The notes under the pieces: generated by a model
Database searches by the model: none
What the model saw: only the letters and a program-made list of their open reading frames with translations
What the model was told of the DNA's origin: nothing
Part shown: positions 1 to 6,757 of the stretch, one piece after another
How positions within the stretch are numbered: the first letter of the stretch is position 1
Layout of the letters: every line of letters starts with the position of its first letter
Source of the DNA: CAZVJA01 sp964626885
GTDB lineage: Bacteria > Planctomycetota > Planctomycetia > Planctomycetales > Planctomycetaceae
Direction of reading: 5' to 3'
DNA length: 8,517 nucleotides
NCBI GenBank assembly: GCA_964626885.1
Contig: CAZVJA010000220.1
Location: 1 to 8,517, forward strand
Made by a program: the position numbers and the translations under genes

Positions 1-446
1 CCGCCAAGCCACACCGCCTTGTTGGGGGTGCCGTGAGTCTGTTGCACGATGATATCCGGGGTGTGCTGCCAGGCCACCTGCCCGTGAAGCGCATCGGAGG
101 GAGTTTGCGGCAGGTTCCCGGAAGATACAACCGAGTGGCCGGACGATGTGACTGTGTGGTGAACGTTATCGATGATCTCGACCGCCGCGTGTTCTTCAGC
201 GGGGACGACACTCTGATGTGAAGTATGGACCCCAAAAAACCCAAATCCCAAGAACGCCGCCACGGGTAGGAGTAACCCCGCCAAGATCACCACCACGGCC
301 AGGGCGGCGACCGGCATCTGCCGCCGTTTCATCCAGGCGCTAATGCCGATCGCCAGAAGAACCAGCAGGACGAACAAGGCCGTCGCGACGAGAATCGTCA
401 CCCAGGCGAAATCGACGGTCGTGGTCGTGGGAGGAATGCTATGCAT
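1..446 (-). CDS. Two-TM membrane protein, unknown function (partial, runs off window)
   Basis: An open frame starts at ATG 446-444 and stays open to base 1, giving 148 codons with no stop, so the C-terminus lies outside the window. Two strongly hydrophobic stretches, about residues 12-38 and 46-72, are separated by a basic turn (KRRQ at 40-43) and predict a helical hairpin in the membrane. After them comes a polar tail of at least 75 residues rich in His, Ser, Thr and Val, which looks like a linker or low-complexity domain. The start is supported by a GGAGGG Shine-Dalgarno 8 nt upstream, inside the end of the kinase gene. The start overlaps the kinase stop by 8 nt, so translation is probably coupled and the protein likely works with the kinase. 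I do not recognise a family. Existence is fairly secure; function is unknown. Confidence 0.72.
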   Translation of the reverse strand, partial: MHSIPPTTTTVDFAWVTILVATALFVLLVLLAIGISAWMKRRQMPVAALAVVVILAGLLLPVAAFLGFGFFGVHTSHQSVVPAEEHAAVEIIDNVHHTVTSSGHSVVSSGNLPQTPSDALHGQVAWQHTPDIIVQQTHGTPNKAVWLG

Positions 447-2673
447 GGGGTTTGCCCTCCATCAGCGCCGCCCGGTCGCGTGGGGGAACCCACGCGGCCG
501 CGAGTTGCACCACGCTCGAAATCGTGGCGGCCCACATCACCCCCCACCACTGCGGGAAGGCCCAAACGGTGACGAGGGCCAAGGCCAACATGGAAGTTCC
601 CAACAGCGACATCGCGCGGAACCGCCCCGGGCGGAAGGAATCGCAATGCCACCACCAGCGTCGGAGTGCCAGCAGCCCGCCGAAGAAGACGAGATAGCCC
701 GCCAGCGACGGTGCGCCCGAGAAACGCAAGTTTTCGATCAACTGATACGGACCGAACGAATGGAACATGTAATCGCCGAATTTTCCGGCACCGGACGTCG
801 TAAAGGAGCTTGGCATTCCTCCCAGAGTTCCTCCGGGCAAGAGCGCGTTATCGAGGTAAAAAGCCGACAAGCCGACGAGCAGGCCGAGTCCCAGGAACAT
901 GATCCGCCGTGTCCCCGCGTCGACTTCCACCCCTTCCATTAGCTTCGACAACGTGAGAATCCCCCACGAAGCGAGCAAGGTCGTCGCGGCGAAGAGGCCG
1001 ATCTGTTCCGGCGAATTCATCAGAGACGGAAAACTCGCCAACCCGACTGTGATCAGTGCCGTGCACAAGCTAGCCAGCGCCAGCGATGCGGTCAGTTCCG
1101 ACACACGGTAATGCCACGACAAAGCGCGCGGAGTGTTCGGCGTGAGCATTACCTGCCGCTTCGGTTTCGGCGGCGGAGGCATGACCCGCGCTGCCTGCGG
1201 CATGACGGGATGTGCAGCTCCGGCGGCATACACCGGCTGCGCGGGAGGGGGAGCGTGTCCGTGCGGGGTGCCGACCGGTACGCGCGGCGACGGCGTGGTG
1301 GCATACCGGATGAGGCGGAAGATGAAGTACAGCATCAGAATTAGGATGCCAATCCGCACGCCAGAATCCACAACCGAGAACAAGCCGCCGCGTAATGCAA
1401 AAACGAATAGCACACATCCGCCGATCATCGCTAGCCAGAATCCCGTCCCAGCCGGCGAATGCCAGAGCGGCTCATGAGTGGTGTGACGATCTGCTAGACG
1501 GCCATGAGGATACGTGCCGTTCGGAGCGGGGGCCGCCTGACCGGGAGGCGTTGCGTGCCTTCCCTGTTCATGCGGTGCGCCACGACGATGATGCCGTGCG
1601 TCACGTGCCGCGTGTTGAATTTCCTGCGCCCATTTCTGCGCCTGCTGTGCCGCTGCCTTGGCATGCCGGGCGACTTCTTTCGCGTCGCGGGCGATCTGGT
1701 CTTTCAAGCCGAATTCGCGCGGCAGCGGAGGAGGAACGTCACGCCGTGCCGCGGACGAATCGGGCACCGTGTGTCCGATGAACGATTCTTCCGGGATGTC
1801 ACGGGGAATGTCGAATCCACGGAGCGCCTTGCGAAAGTCCTCGAGCAGTTCCGCGGCGCTGGGAGTTCTGCGGAGCGGATCTTTTTCGAGGGCCCGCGCA
1901 ACGACGGCGCGGAGCCTCGCCGGGATTGGTGAGAGATCCGGCCGTTCGGAAAGATGCTTCATCAGAATCTCACCCGCCGATTCGCCGACGAACGGCACCC
2001 GGCCGGTAATCAGTTCGTAGAGCATCACGCCCAGGCTGTAGATATCGACCTCGCGTCCGTAACGGCCGTGGGCGACTTCGGGAGCCATGTAGTACACGGT
2101 GCCGACGCTCTGCGTCTGCGCACTGCGATGACTTTCGGAAATGAACTTCGAGAGACCGACGTCACCGATCTTGACGACGCCGTGCTCCGAGAAGATGTTC
2201 GCCGGTTTGAGATCGCGGTGCACGATGCCGCGGTCATGCAGAAAGTTCAGCCCGTCGGCCATGCCCGCCAGCCAGTGCTCGACGTCATCCATCGGCATGC
2301 CGTGCGGGAATTGCTCGAGCACGTGATTCAGGCTCTTGCCGGAAACGTACTCCATCACGACCCAATGGTCGCCGTCGGCGTCGGTGCGAATGTCGAAAAT
2401 GGTAACCAGGTTTGGATGCTTGAGATTCAGACATTGCGTGACACCGCGCAGCTCGACATCGAGATGCTGCTTCAGCAGCTTCAACGCCACCTCCTTGCCG
2501 GCGTCCGACAAGGCGTAATACACCTCGCCGAACCCGCCGCGATGAATGGCGCGCTTGATGGTATATCCCTCAAGCGGCTTCGATTCTGGCTGAAAGGTGA
2601 ATTTCATCGTTCGTCCGCCGTGGGGTTTACCGTCCCGATCCTCGTCTATCAGGACCATTGTTTCCGGGGGCAT
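439..2673 (-). CDS. Membrane-bound eukaryotic-type serine/threonine protein kinase
   Basis: Residue numbers count from GTG 2679 (746 aa); the chosen ATG 2673 is residue 3. A Hanks-type kinase domain spans about 40-290. It shows the glycine loop RGGFGEVY (47-54), the ATP lysine K67 in VALKLL, catalytic HRDLKPAN (154-161), the metal-binding DVG (173-175, in place of DFG), activation loop GTVYYMAPE (193-201) and the DxYSLG helix F start at 212. The Glu nearest the expected helix C position is E76, which sits about one turn off the usual spacing. An Ala/Gln-rich helical linker (325-362) and a proline/histidine-rich stretch lead to a large membrane region. That region has about eight hydrophobic segments, near 412-431, 441-458, 528-549, 560-580, 592-612, 657-672, 689-708 and 710-731. 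The kinase domain should be cytoplasmic. Start: GGGAAG sits 5 nt before ATG 2673, whereas GTG 2679 abuts it. A third option is ATG 2607 (residue 25), just before the kinase fold. It sits in an operon behind FHA and PLDc_N-like genes. Substrate unknown. Confidence 0.93.
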   Translation of the reverse strand: MPPETMVLIDEDRDGKPHGGRTMKFTFQPESKPLEGYTIKRAIHRGGFGEVYYALSDAGKEVALKLLKQHLDVELRGVTQCLNLKHPNLVTIFDIRTDADGDHWVVMEYVSGKSLNHVLEQFPHGMPMDDVEHWLAGMADGLNFLHDRGIVHRDLKPANIFSEHGVVKIGDVGLSKFISESHRSAQTQSVGTVYYMAPEVAHGRYGREVDIYSLGVMLYELITGRVPFVGESAGEILMKHLSERPDLSPIPARLRAVVARALEKDPLRRTPSAAELLEDFRKALRGFDIPRDIPEESFIGHTVPDSSAARRDVPPPLPREFGLKDQIARDAKEVARHAKAAAQQAQKWAQEIQHAARDARHHRRGAPHEQGRHATPPGQAAPAPNGTYPHGRLADRHTTHEPLWHSPAGTGFWLAMIGGCVLFVFALRGGLFSVVDSGVRIGILILMLYFIFRLIRYATTPSPRVPVGTPHGHAPPPAQPVYAAGAAHPVMPQAARVMPPPPKPKRQVMLTPNTPRALSWHYRVSELTASLALASLCTALITVGLASFPSLMNSPEQIGLFAATTLLASWGILTLSKLMEGVEVDAGTRRIMFLGLGLLVGLSAFYLDNALLPGGTLGGMPSSFTTSGAGKFGDYMFHSFGPYQLIENLRFSGAPSLAGYLVFFGGLLALRRWWWHCDSFRPGRFRAMSLLGTSMLALALVTVWAFPQWWGVMWAATISSVVQLAAAWVPPRDRAALMEGKPHA
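455..460 (-). promoter_or_regulatory. Shine-Dalgarno site for the overlapping downstream membrane gene
   Basis: GGAGGG on the minus strand lies 8 nt before ATG 446, within the last codons of the kinase gene. It decides the start of the downstream gene and shows that this gene is expressed from the same transcript as the kinase. Confidence 0.6.
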
Positions 2674-2675
2674 GG

Positions 2676-2918
2676 TCACTTCCCGTAAGTTTGAATTCTC
2701 ATCGGCCGCCGCGCGAAGAAATACAACAGGGCTCCCAGGAAATGCAGGAACACCATCACGACCGTCCAGATGATTTTGTCGTTCCCTTCGCTCGGCTCAT
2801 TCGTCAGGCAATCGATCAACATCCAGATCCAGAAGGCAAATGCCGCGATCACCAAGCCGATCGCGAAGATGACGCACAAAACGCCGAACCATGCATCAAT
2901 TGCGAAATGATTTGCCAT
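2676..2918 (-). CDS. Small PLDc_N-like membrane protein (copy 1)
   Basis: An 80-residue protein with two hydrophobic helices (about 12-36 and 49-67) joined by a conserved polar loop, DCLTNEPSEGNDK at 36-48. It ends in a basic tail, RRPMRIQTYGK. The helix-loop-helix with W-MLIDCL, KIIW and the LG-LLYFF stretch resembles the phospholipase D N-terminal domain (PLDc_N). That domain also occurs alone in small membrane proteins; no catalytic PLD domain follows here. ATG 2918 is chosen over longer in-frame extensions because AAGGGGGA lies about 6 nt upstream and the extension would run through the neighbouring gene. The stop overlaps or abuts the kinase start. Without gaps, 40 of 69 aligned residues match the next gene upstream, so the two are tandem paralogs. 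Role unknown; a partner or substrate of the kinase is an inference. Confidence 0.8.
   Translation of the reverse strand: MANHFAIDAWFGVLCVIFAIGLVIAAFAFWIWMLIDCLTNEPSEGNDKIIWTVVMVFLHFLGALLYFFARRPMRIQTYGK
2679..2684 (-). promoter_or_regulatory. Shine-Dalgarno site deciding the kinase start
   Basis: GGGAAG on the minus strand is 5 nt before ATG 2673. The alternative GTG at 2679-2677 overlaps the upstream stop as GTGA but would leave no spacing from this site. It lies in the last codons of the upstream small gene, consistent with translational coupling. Confidence 0.5.
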
Positions 2919-2935
2919 CGACCGTCCCCCTTGCG

Positions 2936-3148
2936 CTACTTCCCGTACGTCCGAATCCGCTCCGGGCGGCGGATGAAGTAATAGAGGATCGATCCGAGTA
3001 CCGGCAAAACAATAATGACGATCGCCCAGATCACCTTGTCGTTTCCGACACTCGGCTCGTTCATGAGACAGTCCAGCAGCATCGAGGCCCAGATAATAAA
3101 GCCCACGATCCAAATGGCTATCCCGAACAAACTGCACAACACTCCCAT
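2936..3148 (-). CDS. Small PLDc_N-like membrane protein (copy 2)
   Basis: A 70-residue protein with two membrane helices (about 3-25 and 38-58), the loop DCLMNEPSVGNDK and the same terminal RRPERIRTYGK basic tail as its neighbour. It resembles the PLDc_N two-helix domain standing alone. The ATG at 3148 has GGGAA a few bases upstream. It ends 17 nt before the paralogous gene and follows the FHA gene by 77 nt. It lacks the 11-residue N-terminal extension of copy 1. The strongest conservation between copies is in the loop and the C-terminal basic tail rather than in the helices. Those parts therefore probably carry the function, perhaps contact with a partner protein or lipid head groups. That last step is inference. 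Confidence 0.82.
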   Translation of the reverse strand: MGVLCSLFGIAIWIVGFIIWASMLLDCLMNEPSVGNDKVIWAIVIIVLPVLGSILYYFIRRPERIRTYGK

Positions 3149-3195
3149 GGTTTCCCGTTCTTCCCTCGATTCGATGTCTGTTTACAGTATTCGTT

Positions 3196-3214
3196 TCGCC
3201 GACCGTTCCGGCGA
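3196..3214 (-). promoter_or_regulatory. Small hairpin in the FHA / PLDc_N-like gene gap
   Basis: TCGCCG and CGGCGA form a perfect 6-bp stem with a 7-nt loop, 12 nt after the FHA gene ends and about 48 nt before the next ATG. There is no T-tract on either side, so it is unlikely to be a strong intrinsic terminator. It may be a processing or stability element in the operon transcript. Confidence 0.3.
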
Positions 3215-3225
3215 CGCTGTCTGGT

Positions 3226-3999
3226 CTACTTTGTTTCTTCGATCCGAAACCGCACATCCAAACCGGTGACGATGTCTCCCGGCTCAATCGCCGCATCTCC
3301 CCCCGCCACCTTGCCGGCAATCACGAGGTCGGAGGAGGATTTGCAACGGAAGCCCCCGTCCTTTCGATAGAGCAGCACCGATTCGCTCCAATCGGGACAG
3401 CGGATGTGATTTTCCCGGCCCGCTCCGAGCAGGCAGGTTTCGTCCATCAGCACCACGCCATCCACGCTTTGCGACGGGCGATGATCACTCACGAAATCGA
3501 GCACCGCCGTCGCGCTCAATACTGAAGGAACGCGGAATTTCAGTCGAACCGTCCCTCCGAATTCCAGGGTGTAGTTGTTGTTGAGATGAGCCGCTCCCTC
3601 AACGATCCGATCGGCGACCTTCGCCGGCGCGTGTGCTTCGAGCAGATAGTTTTCTCCGCTCCGGACGAACGTTGCATGCAGCCTTGAGAGGTTCGCCATC
3701 AGCGGGATATCCGCCGAATTTCCGTCGTGCCGCGGGCCGCCGATCGTTACCCGGCTACCGAGGCAGACGAGGTAGGCTCCCACGCCGTCGATCCAGATTT
3801 TGTAACGGCTGGGATTTTCCACGTTGCACGACATCCGTTCTGGAGGGGTAAGCGCTGCCGTTTCCATATCCGCCGCCCGAGTCCAGTCGAGTTCCCGAAG
3901 CCACCACGCCTTCAGGCTGTTCAGCACATCCTCGACAGTTTGAGCCACGATTCGACCGCTATCATTTAGAGTAACGAGTTTTCCGACCAATTGGTTCAC
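3226..3999 (-). CDS. FHA-domain protein with a second degenerate FHA-like domain
   Basis: A 257-residue cytoplasmic protein with no signal or membrane segment. The first forkhead-associated domain spans about 68-156, with VTIGG (84-88), the phosphothreonine-contact motif SRLHA (105-109) and a following strand pattern ending LEFGGTVRLKF. A second region, about 186-255, repeats the layout (LLGAGRENHIRC, then SESVLLYRKDGGF, then EPGDIVTGLDVRFRI). It lacks the SRxHA core, so it is probably structural or binds something else. The N-terminal 60 residues are helical, of unknown role. GTG 3999 is the only start available in this frame after the upstream stop that keeps the full N-terminus, but its GGAG is only 2 nt away. 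ATG at residue 45 is a possible alternative. FHA domains read phosphothreonine, so encoding one next to a Ser/Thr kinase suggests it recognises the kinase or its targets. Confidence 0.82.
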   Translation of the reverse strand: MNQLVGKLVTLNDSGRIVAQTVEDVLNSLKAWWLRELDWTRAADMETAALTPPERMSCNVENPSRYKIWIDGVGAYLVCLGSRVTIGGPRHDGNSADIPLMANLSRLHATFVRSGENYLLEAHAPAKVADRIVEGAAHLNNNYTLEFGGTVRLKFRVPSVLSATAVLDFVSDHRPSQSVDGVVLMDETCLLGAGRENHIRCPDWSESVLLYRKDGGFRCKSSSDLVIAGKVAGGDAAIEPGDIVTGLDVRFRIEETK

Positions 4000-4064
4000 G
4001 ACTCCGCGGAAATCCTTACCACTTCATACTCCGCAAGCCGTTGAATCCACTTCTTACCGCCCTG

Positions 4065-4097
4065 AGGCAACGGGCCCGGGTCGTGGGCCCGTTGCCT
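4065..4097 (-). terminator. Perfect 13-bp GC-rich hairpin, terminator-like or attenuator
   Basis: AGGCAACGGGCCC (4065-4077) and its exact reverse complement (4085-4097) enclose a 7-nt loop. It lies 31 nt after the stop of the coiled-coil gene and 65 nt before the FHA start. The stem is very stable, but no U-tract follows on either strand. It could be a U-tract-less terminator, a 3'-end stabiliser for the upstream message, or an attenuator that lowers expression of the kinase operon. It could also be the border separating two transcripts. Confidence 0.5.
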
Positions 4098-4128
4098 GCC
4101 GAACGTGTCTGGTCCCGGAGCTGCTTCC

Positions 4129-4959
4129 TTACAGAGCCGGCGACTCCACTTTCGCCGTCGTGGGAGCCTGCTCCGGCTTGGCATCTCCCTGGAAATACGT
4201 GTTGATTTCCTGGGTGATGTTTTCGACCGGAACTTCCGTGACCGGCTCCTCAACCGGAATCAGCCCCACGAACTTGCCGTCCGCGTCAAGCATCTTTTCC
4301 TTCACGTCCAACTGCTTGTTCAACTCGGCGATGAGCTTCTTCACGCGGGTCAGCTCCGAATCGTCAATCTCCAGCGAGCTGACGGTTTGAGCCGCCTGCA
4401 GCGTCTTCAGCCGGGCTCCCAACTGTTCGACTTGAACTTCCAGATCCTTCTTCGCGGCCAACATGCCGTCGAGCTTCTGCTCGTGGGCACGGAGCGCTTT
4501 CTCGCGAGCCTTCAAAATTTCTTGATCCCGCTTCAGTGTTTCTTCAGCCGTTTTGAACCGCGCGAACCGTTGTGCGAGGTCGCGTTTTACCTCCTGCGAG
4601 GTATACGTGCGGCTGGCGTATTGGAACGTCGAGCCCCCTTTCTCCAAGTCTCCCTTCAGCGTGATGATCGCCGATTTCTGACGGCTGATCTCGTCGGACT
4701 TGCGGGTGATGTCCCGGCTCATGTGCTCGATGTCAACCTGCTGCTCGGCGATGACGTGCATCGAATCACGAATCTCCGGCACAAGCCGCTCGACCATTTT
4801 GCGGGCCCGTTCCACTTCGAACTCGATCGGCACTTCGCGCTTGACCGCGTCGCGTACCGACGAACCGGCCGTCTTCATGTAACTGAAGACATCCCGCCCG
4901 AACACAAACCCCCCGAGCAACAAGGCTGCCACTGTTCCGATCACTGCTTTCTTAATCAT
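4129..4959 (-). CDS. Membrane-anchored coiled-coil protein, planctomycete family
   Basis: A 276-residue protein. A hydrophobic segment at about 5-20, after MIKK, acts as an uncleaved signal anchor or signal peptide. Charged heptad-rich helices follow, at about 46-107 and 122-228, with an interruption near 108-121 (GGSTFQYASRTYTSQEV) that resembles a turn between two coiled coils. The tail (235-276) is rich in Pro, Glu and Val and looks disordered. GAGGAG lies 8 nt upstream of ATG 4959, a strong start. The layout matches a family of uncharacterised proteins I recall from planctomycete genomes, with the MIKKAV start, VPIEFEVERARKMV and GKFVG-IP motifs. The function of that family is unknown to me; a structural or scaffold role in the envelope is inference. 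It is upstream of and co-oriented with the FHA/kinase operon but separated by a strong hairpin. Confidence 0.87.
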   Translation of the reverse strand: MIKKAVIGTVAALLLGGFVFGRDVFSYMKTAGSSVRDAVKREVPIEFEVERARKMVERLVPEIRDSMHVIAEQQVDIEHMSRDITRKSDEISRQKSAIITLKGDLEKGGSTFQYASRTYTSQEVKRDLAQRFARFKTAEETLKRDQEILKAREKALRAHEQKLDGMLAAKKDLEVQVEQLGARLKTLQAAQTVSSLEIDDSELTRVKKLIAELNKQLDVKEKMLDADGKFVGLIPVEEPVTEVPVENITQEINTYFQGDAKPEQAPTTAKVESPAL

Positions 4960-5014
4960 GACTTTGACTCCTCAGTTTTCGACCCGAGACACAAACACAT
5001 TCCAATTTCTGGAG

Positions 5015-5032
5015 GGCGGGGATCTGCCCGCC
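5015..5032 (-). promoter_or_regulatory. Small hairpin in the leader of the coiled-coil gene
   Basis: GGCGGG and CCCGCC form a 6-bp GC-only stem with a 6-nt loop, about 55 nt before the ATG of the leftward gene. No T-tract follows. It may affect leader stability; significance is uncertain in GC-rich DNA. Confidence 0.25.
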
Positions 5033-5064
5033 ACATCCAGTTGTTCGCACCCCCGTTGGAAATC

Positions 5065-5079
5065 TTGAAAAAAGTTCAA
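5065..5079. promoter_or_regulatory. TTGAA-N5-TTCAA palindrome, possible operator
   Basis: A perfect 5-bp inverted repeat with a 5-nt A-rich centre, followed by another TTCAA at 5084-5088. It sits in the most AT-rich patch between two divergent genes, which is a typical place for a regulator site. No regulator gene is in the window, and a palindrome this short can occur by chance. Confidence 0.25.
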
Positions 5080-5164
5080 ATTCTTCAAATGTTGCTGGGA
5101 TTTCCGGAGATAAGTGCGATGCCACCAGCCGATAAGCCACGGTAACTCTCAATCCCGTAACACC

Positions 5165-5193
5165 TTGCCGTCGAGGGACCACAAGGTTATATT
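5165..5193 (+). promoter_or_regulatory. Sigma-70-like promoter for the first DUF1501 gene
   Basis: -35 TTGCCG (4 of 6 consensus) and -10 TATATT (5 of 6) are separated by exactly 17 nt. Transcription would start near 5200, leaving a leader of about 85 nt before the ATG, which has GGAGG at a good distance. This is the best promoter match in the divergent gap. Confidence 0.55.
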
Positions 5194-5284
5194 GGCGGGC
5201 GTTGATTTGTTTTCAGGCTGGCAGGTGCGTTACGCCAACTCGCGCACCTCGCGGGCTAATTTCACTCCCGCCGGAGGCTGACCG

Positions 5285-6727
5285 ATGCTCCGCATTCAGG
5301 GCCGACCTCACGCCCCTTGTGACGGCATATCCCGGCGAACCCTGCTGCAAGCGGGGGGCGCGGGGCTGTTCGGCCTGAGTCTGCCGCGTCTGCTTGCGGC
5401 CGAATCATCACTCAATCTGGCTACGGGGACTCGGGCGAAATCGGTCATCTTTCTGTTCTTGTACGGCGGGCCGGGACAGCTCGAAACATTCGACCTGAAG
5501 CCGGAGGCCCCCGCCAAAATTCGCGGGCCCTTCAAGCCGATTCCCTCCCGCACACCGGGACTGCTGATCTCCGAGCACCTTCCCAGAATCGCGAACATTT
5601 CGGACCGCTGTTGCGTTGTCCGGACGATGACGCACCCGTACAACGACCACAGTTCGGCGGGGCACTACCTGCAGACGGGGCATCCGTGGCACGTCCCGAT
5701 CGGCGGCGGCTTCAACACCACGCCGAAAGATTGGCCCTCGATGGGGTCGATCGTCGAATACATGGCACGCCACAACGGCGACGGGGCAGCCCGCGATCTG
5801 CCGTCGTACGCCGTCCTGCCGAATTATCTAGGACGGTTGCAAGAGGATCTTGTCCTGCGTCGACCGGGAGAATACGCCGGCTGGCTCGGCCGCGCCTACG
5901 AACCGCTCACCACCGCCATCGACAAGAAAGCGCCGAAGGACAACCCCTACTGGCGTGACTGCGCTGACGAAGAACTTCGCTACCAGATCCAGGGGCTCGT
6001 CAATCAGAAAGAGATGACGCTCGACCGCATGAACCTGCGGCGCTCGTTGTTGGAGCAGTTCGATGCCGAACAGCCGGCGCTGGAACGCCAGGTGGCGGTC
6101 CGCGCGTACAACGAATTCCAGGAGCGGGCGCTCGCGCTCGTCACGTCGCCCAAGACGCGCGAAGCGCTCGACATTCGCCGCGAGCCGGCCGAGCTGCGCG
6201 ATCGTTACGGGCGGCACCTGTTCGGTCAGTCGACCCTCATGGCGCGGCGATTGGTTGAGGCTGGGGTGCGATTTGTCACGGTGCATTACGACTGCGTCGA
6301 CGGTTACAGCTGGGATGCGCACGTCAACACCAACGACATGCAGAAGCACCTGATGCCGACGTTTGATCAGGCTTTCTCGGCACTCGTCACCGATCTGGAG
6401 GAGCGCGGCCTGCTCGATGAAACGCTCGTCATCGCACTCGGCGAGATGGGACGCACGCCGACTGCCACCGGCGCGTGGGGTCGCGGACACTGGAGTACTC
6501 TATTCCCGGCGTTGCTGGCCGGGGCCGGTATTCCCGGCGGAACACTCTACGGCACGTCGGACAAAGACGCTGCCTATCACACCGAGAAACCGGTCCGGCC
6601 GGAAGACTTGGCCGCCACGACCTTTCATCTGCTCGGCATCGACCCGGAATCGCGCGTTCCCGATCCGCAAGGCCGCCCCACGCAAATCGCTGAAGGGGGC
6701 TTGGTGCTGCACGAGTTGATCGGGTGA
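5285..6727 (+). CDS. DUF1501 family protein, Tat-exported
   Basis: A 480-residue protein of the DUF1501 family, related to the alkaline phosphatase/sulfatase fold and very abundant in planctomycetes. The N-terminus has a twin-arginine leader: SRRTLL (16-21), then a hydrophobic stretch to about 36 and a likely cleavage near LLAAES. Family motifs seen are GGPGQLETFDLKP (61-73), DHSSAGHYLQTG (121-132), SWDAHVN (342-348), LGEMGRTP (385-392) and GRGHWSTLFPALLAG (399-413). The C-terminus has HLLGIDP and a final LVLHELIG. In many members the late motif reads GRDHW; here Gly replaces the Asp, a variant I believe is found in one subgroup. Length is normal and the gene is intact. GGAGG lies 8 nt before ATG 5285, and a good promoter is upstream. 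It should act outside the cytoplasm. Its substrate is unknown, and no usual planctomycete partner (DUF1549/DUF1553 cytochrome-like protein) is visible beside it. Confidence 0.93.
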   Translation: MLRIQGRPHAPCDGISRRTLLQAGGAGLFGLSLPRLLAAESSLNLATGTRAKSVIFLFLYGGPGQLETFDLKPEAPAKIRGPFKPIPSRTPGLLISEHLPRIANISDRCCVVRTMTHPYNDHSSAGHYLQTGHPWHVPIGGGFNTTPKDWPSMGSIVEYMARHNGDGAARDLPSYAVLPNYLGRLQEDLVLRRPGEYAGWLGRAYEPLTTAIDKKAPKDNPYWRDCADEELRYQIQGLVNQKEMTLDRMNLRRSLLEQFDAEQPALERQVAVRAYNEFQERALALVTSPKTREALDIRREPAELRDRYGRHLFGQSTLMARRLVEAGVRFVTVHYDCVDGYSWDAHVNTNDMQKHLMPTFDQAFSALVTDLEERGLLDETLVIALGEMGRTPTATGAWGRGHWSTLFPALLAGAGIPGGTLYGTSDKDAAYHTEKPVRPEDLAATTFHLLGIDPESRVPDPQGRPTQIAEGGLVLHELIG

Positions 6728-6757
6728 GTCCGAACGGTGAATAGCGATCAGGAAAGA

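Larger units (their letters stand above)
4960..5284. other. Divergent intergenic region, 325 nt
   Basis: No credible gene is seen here. Small open frames in it have no Shine-Dalgarno or recognisable protein. It holds the leader of the leftward coiled-coil gene, with a small hairpin and an A/T-rich patch, and a sigma-70-like promoter for the rightward DUF1501 gene. I found no convincing promoter for the leftward gene; the best TTGAAG-type -35 boxes have poor -10 partners. Confidence 0.7.

Noticed and set aside
1954..2688. 244-codon open frame on the plus strand opposite the kinase
   Set aside because: The minus strand here holds the complete set of kinase motifs. The antisense product resembles no family and is a codon-bias shadow.
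2676..3320. Longer 214-codon version of the first PLDc_N-like gene
   Set aside because: The extension overlaps the whole neighbouring paralog in another frame. The start at 2918 has a good Shine-Dalgarno and matches the length of the paralog.
3996..4253. Possible small peptide whose stop overlaps the FHA GTG start as GTGA
   Set aside because: The frame has no usable start after the upstream gene ends and crosses the 13-bp hairpin. The overlap is probably chance.
4105..5145. 346-codon open frame on the plus strand opposite the coiled-coil gene
   Set aside because: It mirrors the real minus-strand gene, has Arg/Leu/His-rich low-information composition and no start signal. Long antisense frames are common in GC-rich coding DNA.
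5828..6490. 220-codon minus-strand frame inside the first DUF1501 gene
   Set aside because: Antisense to clear DUF1501 motifs, with no Shine-Dalgarno or recognisable domain.
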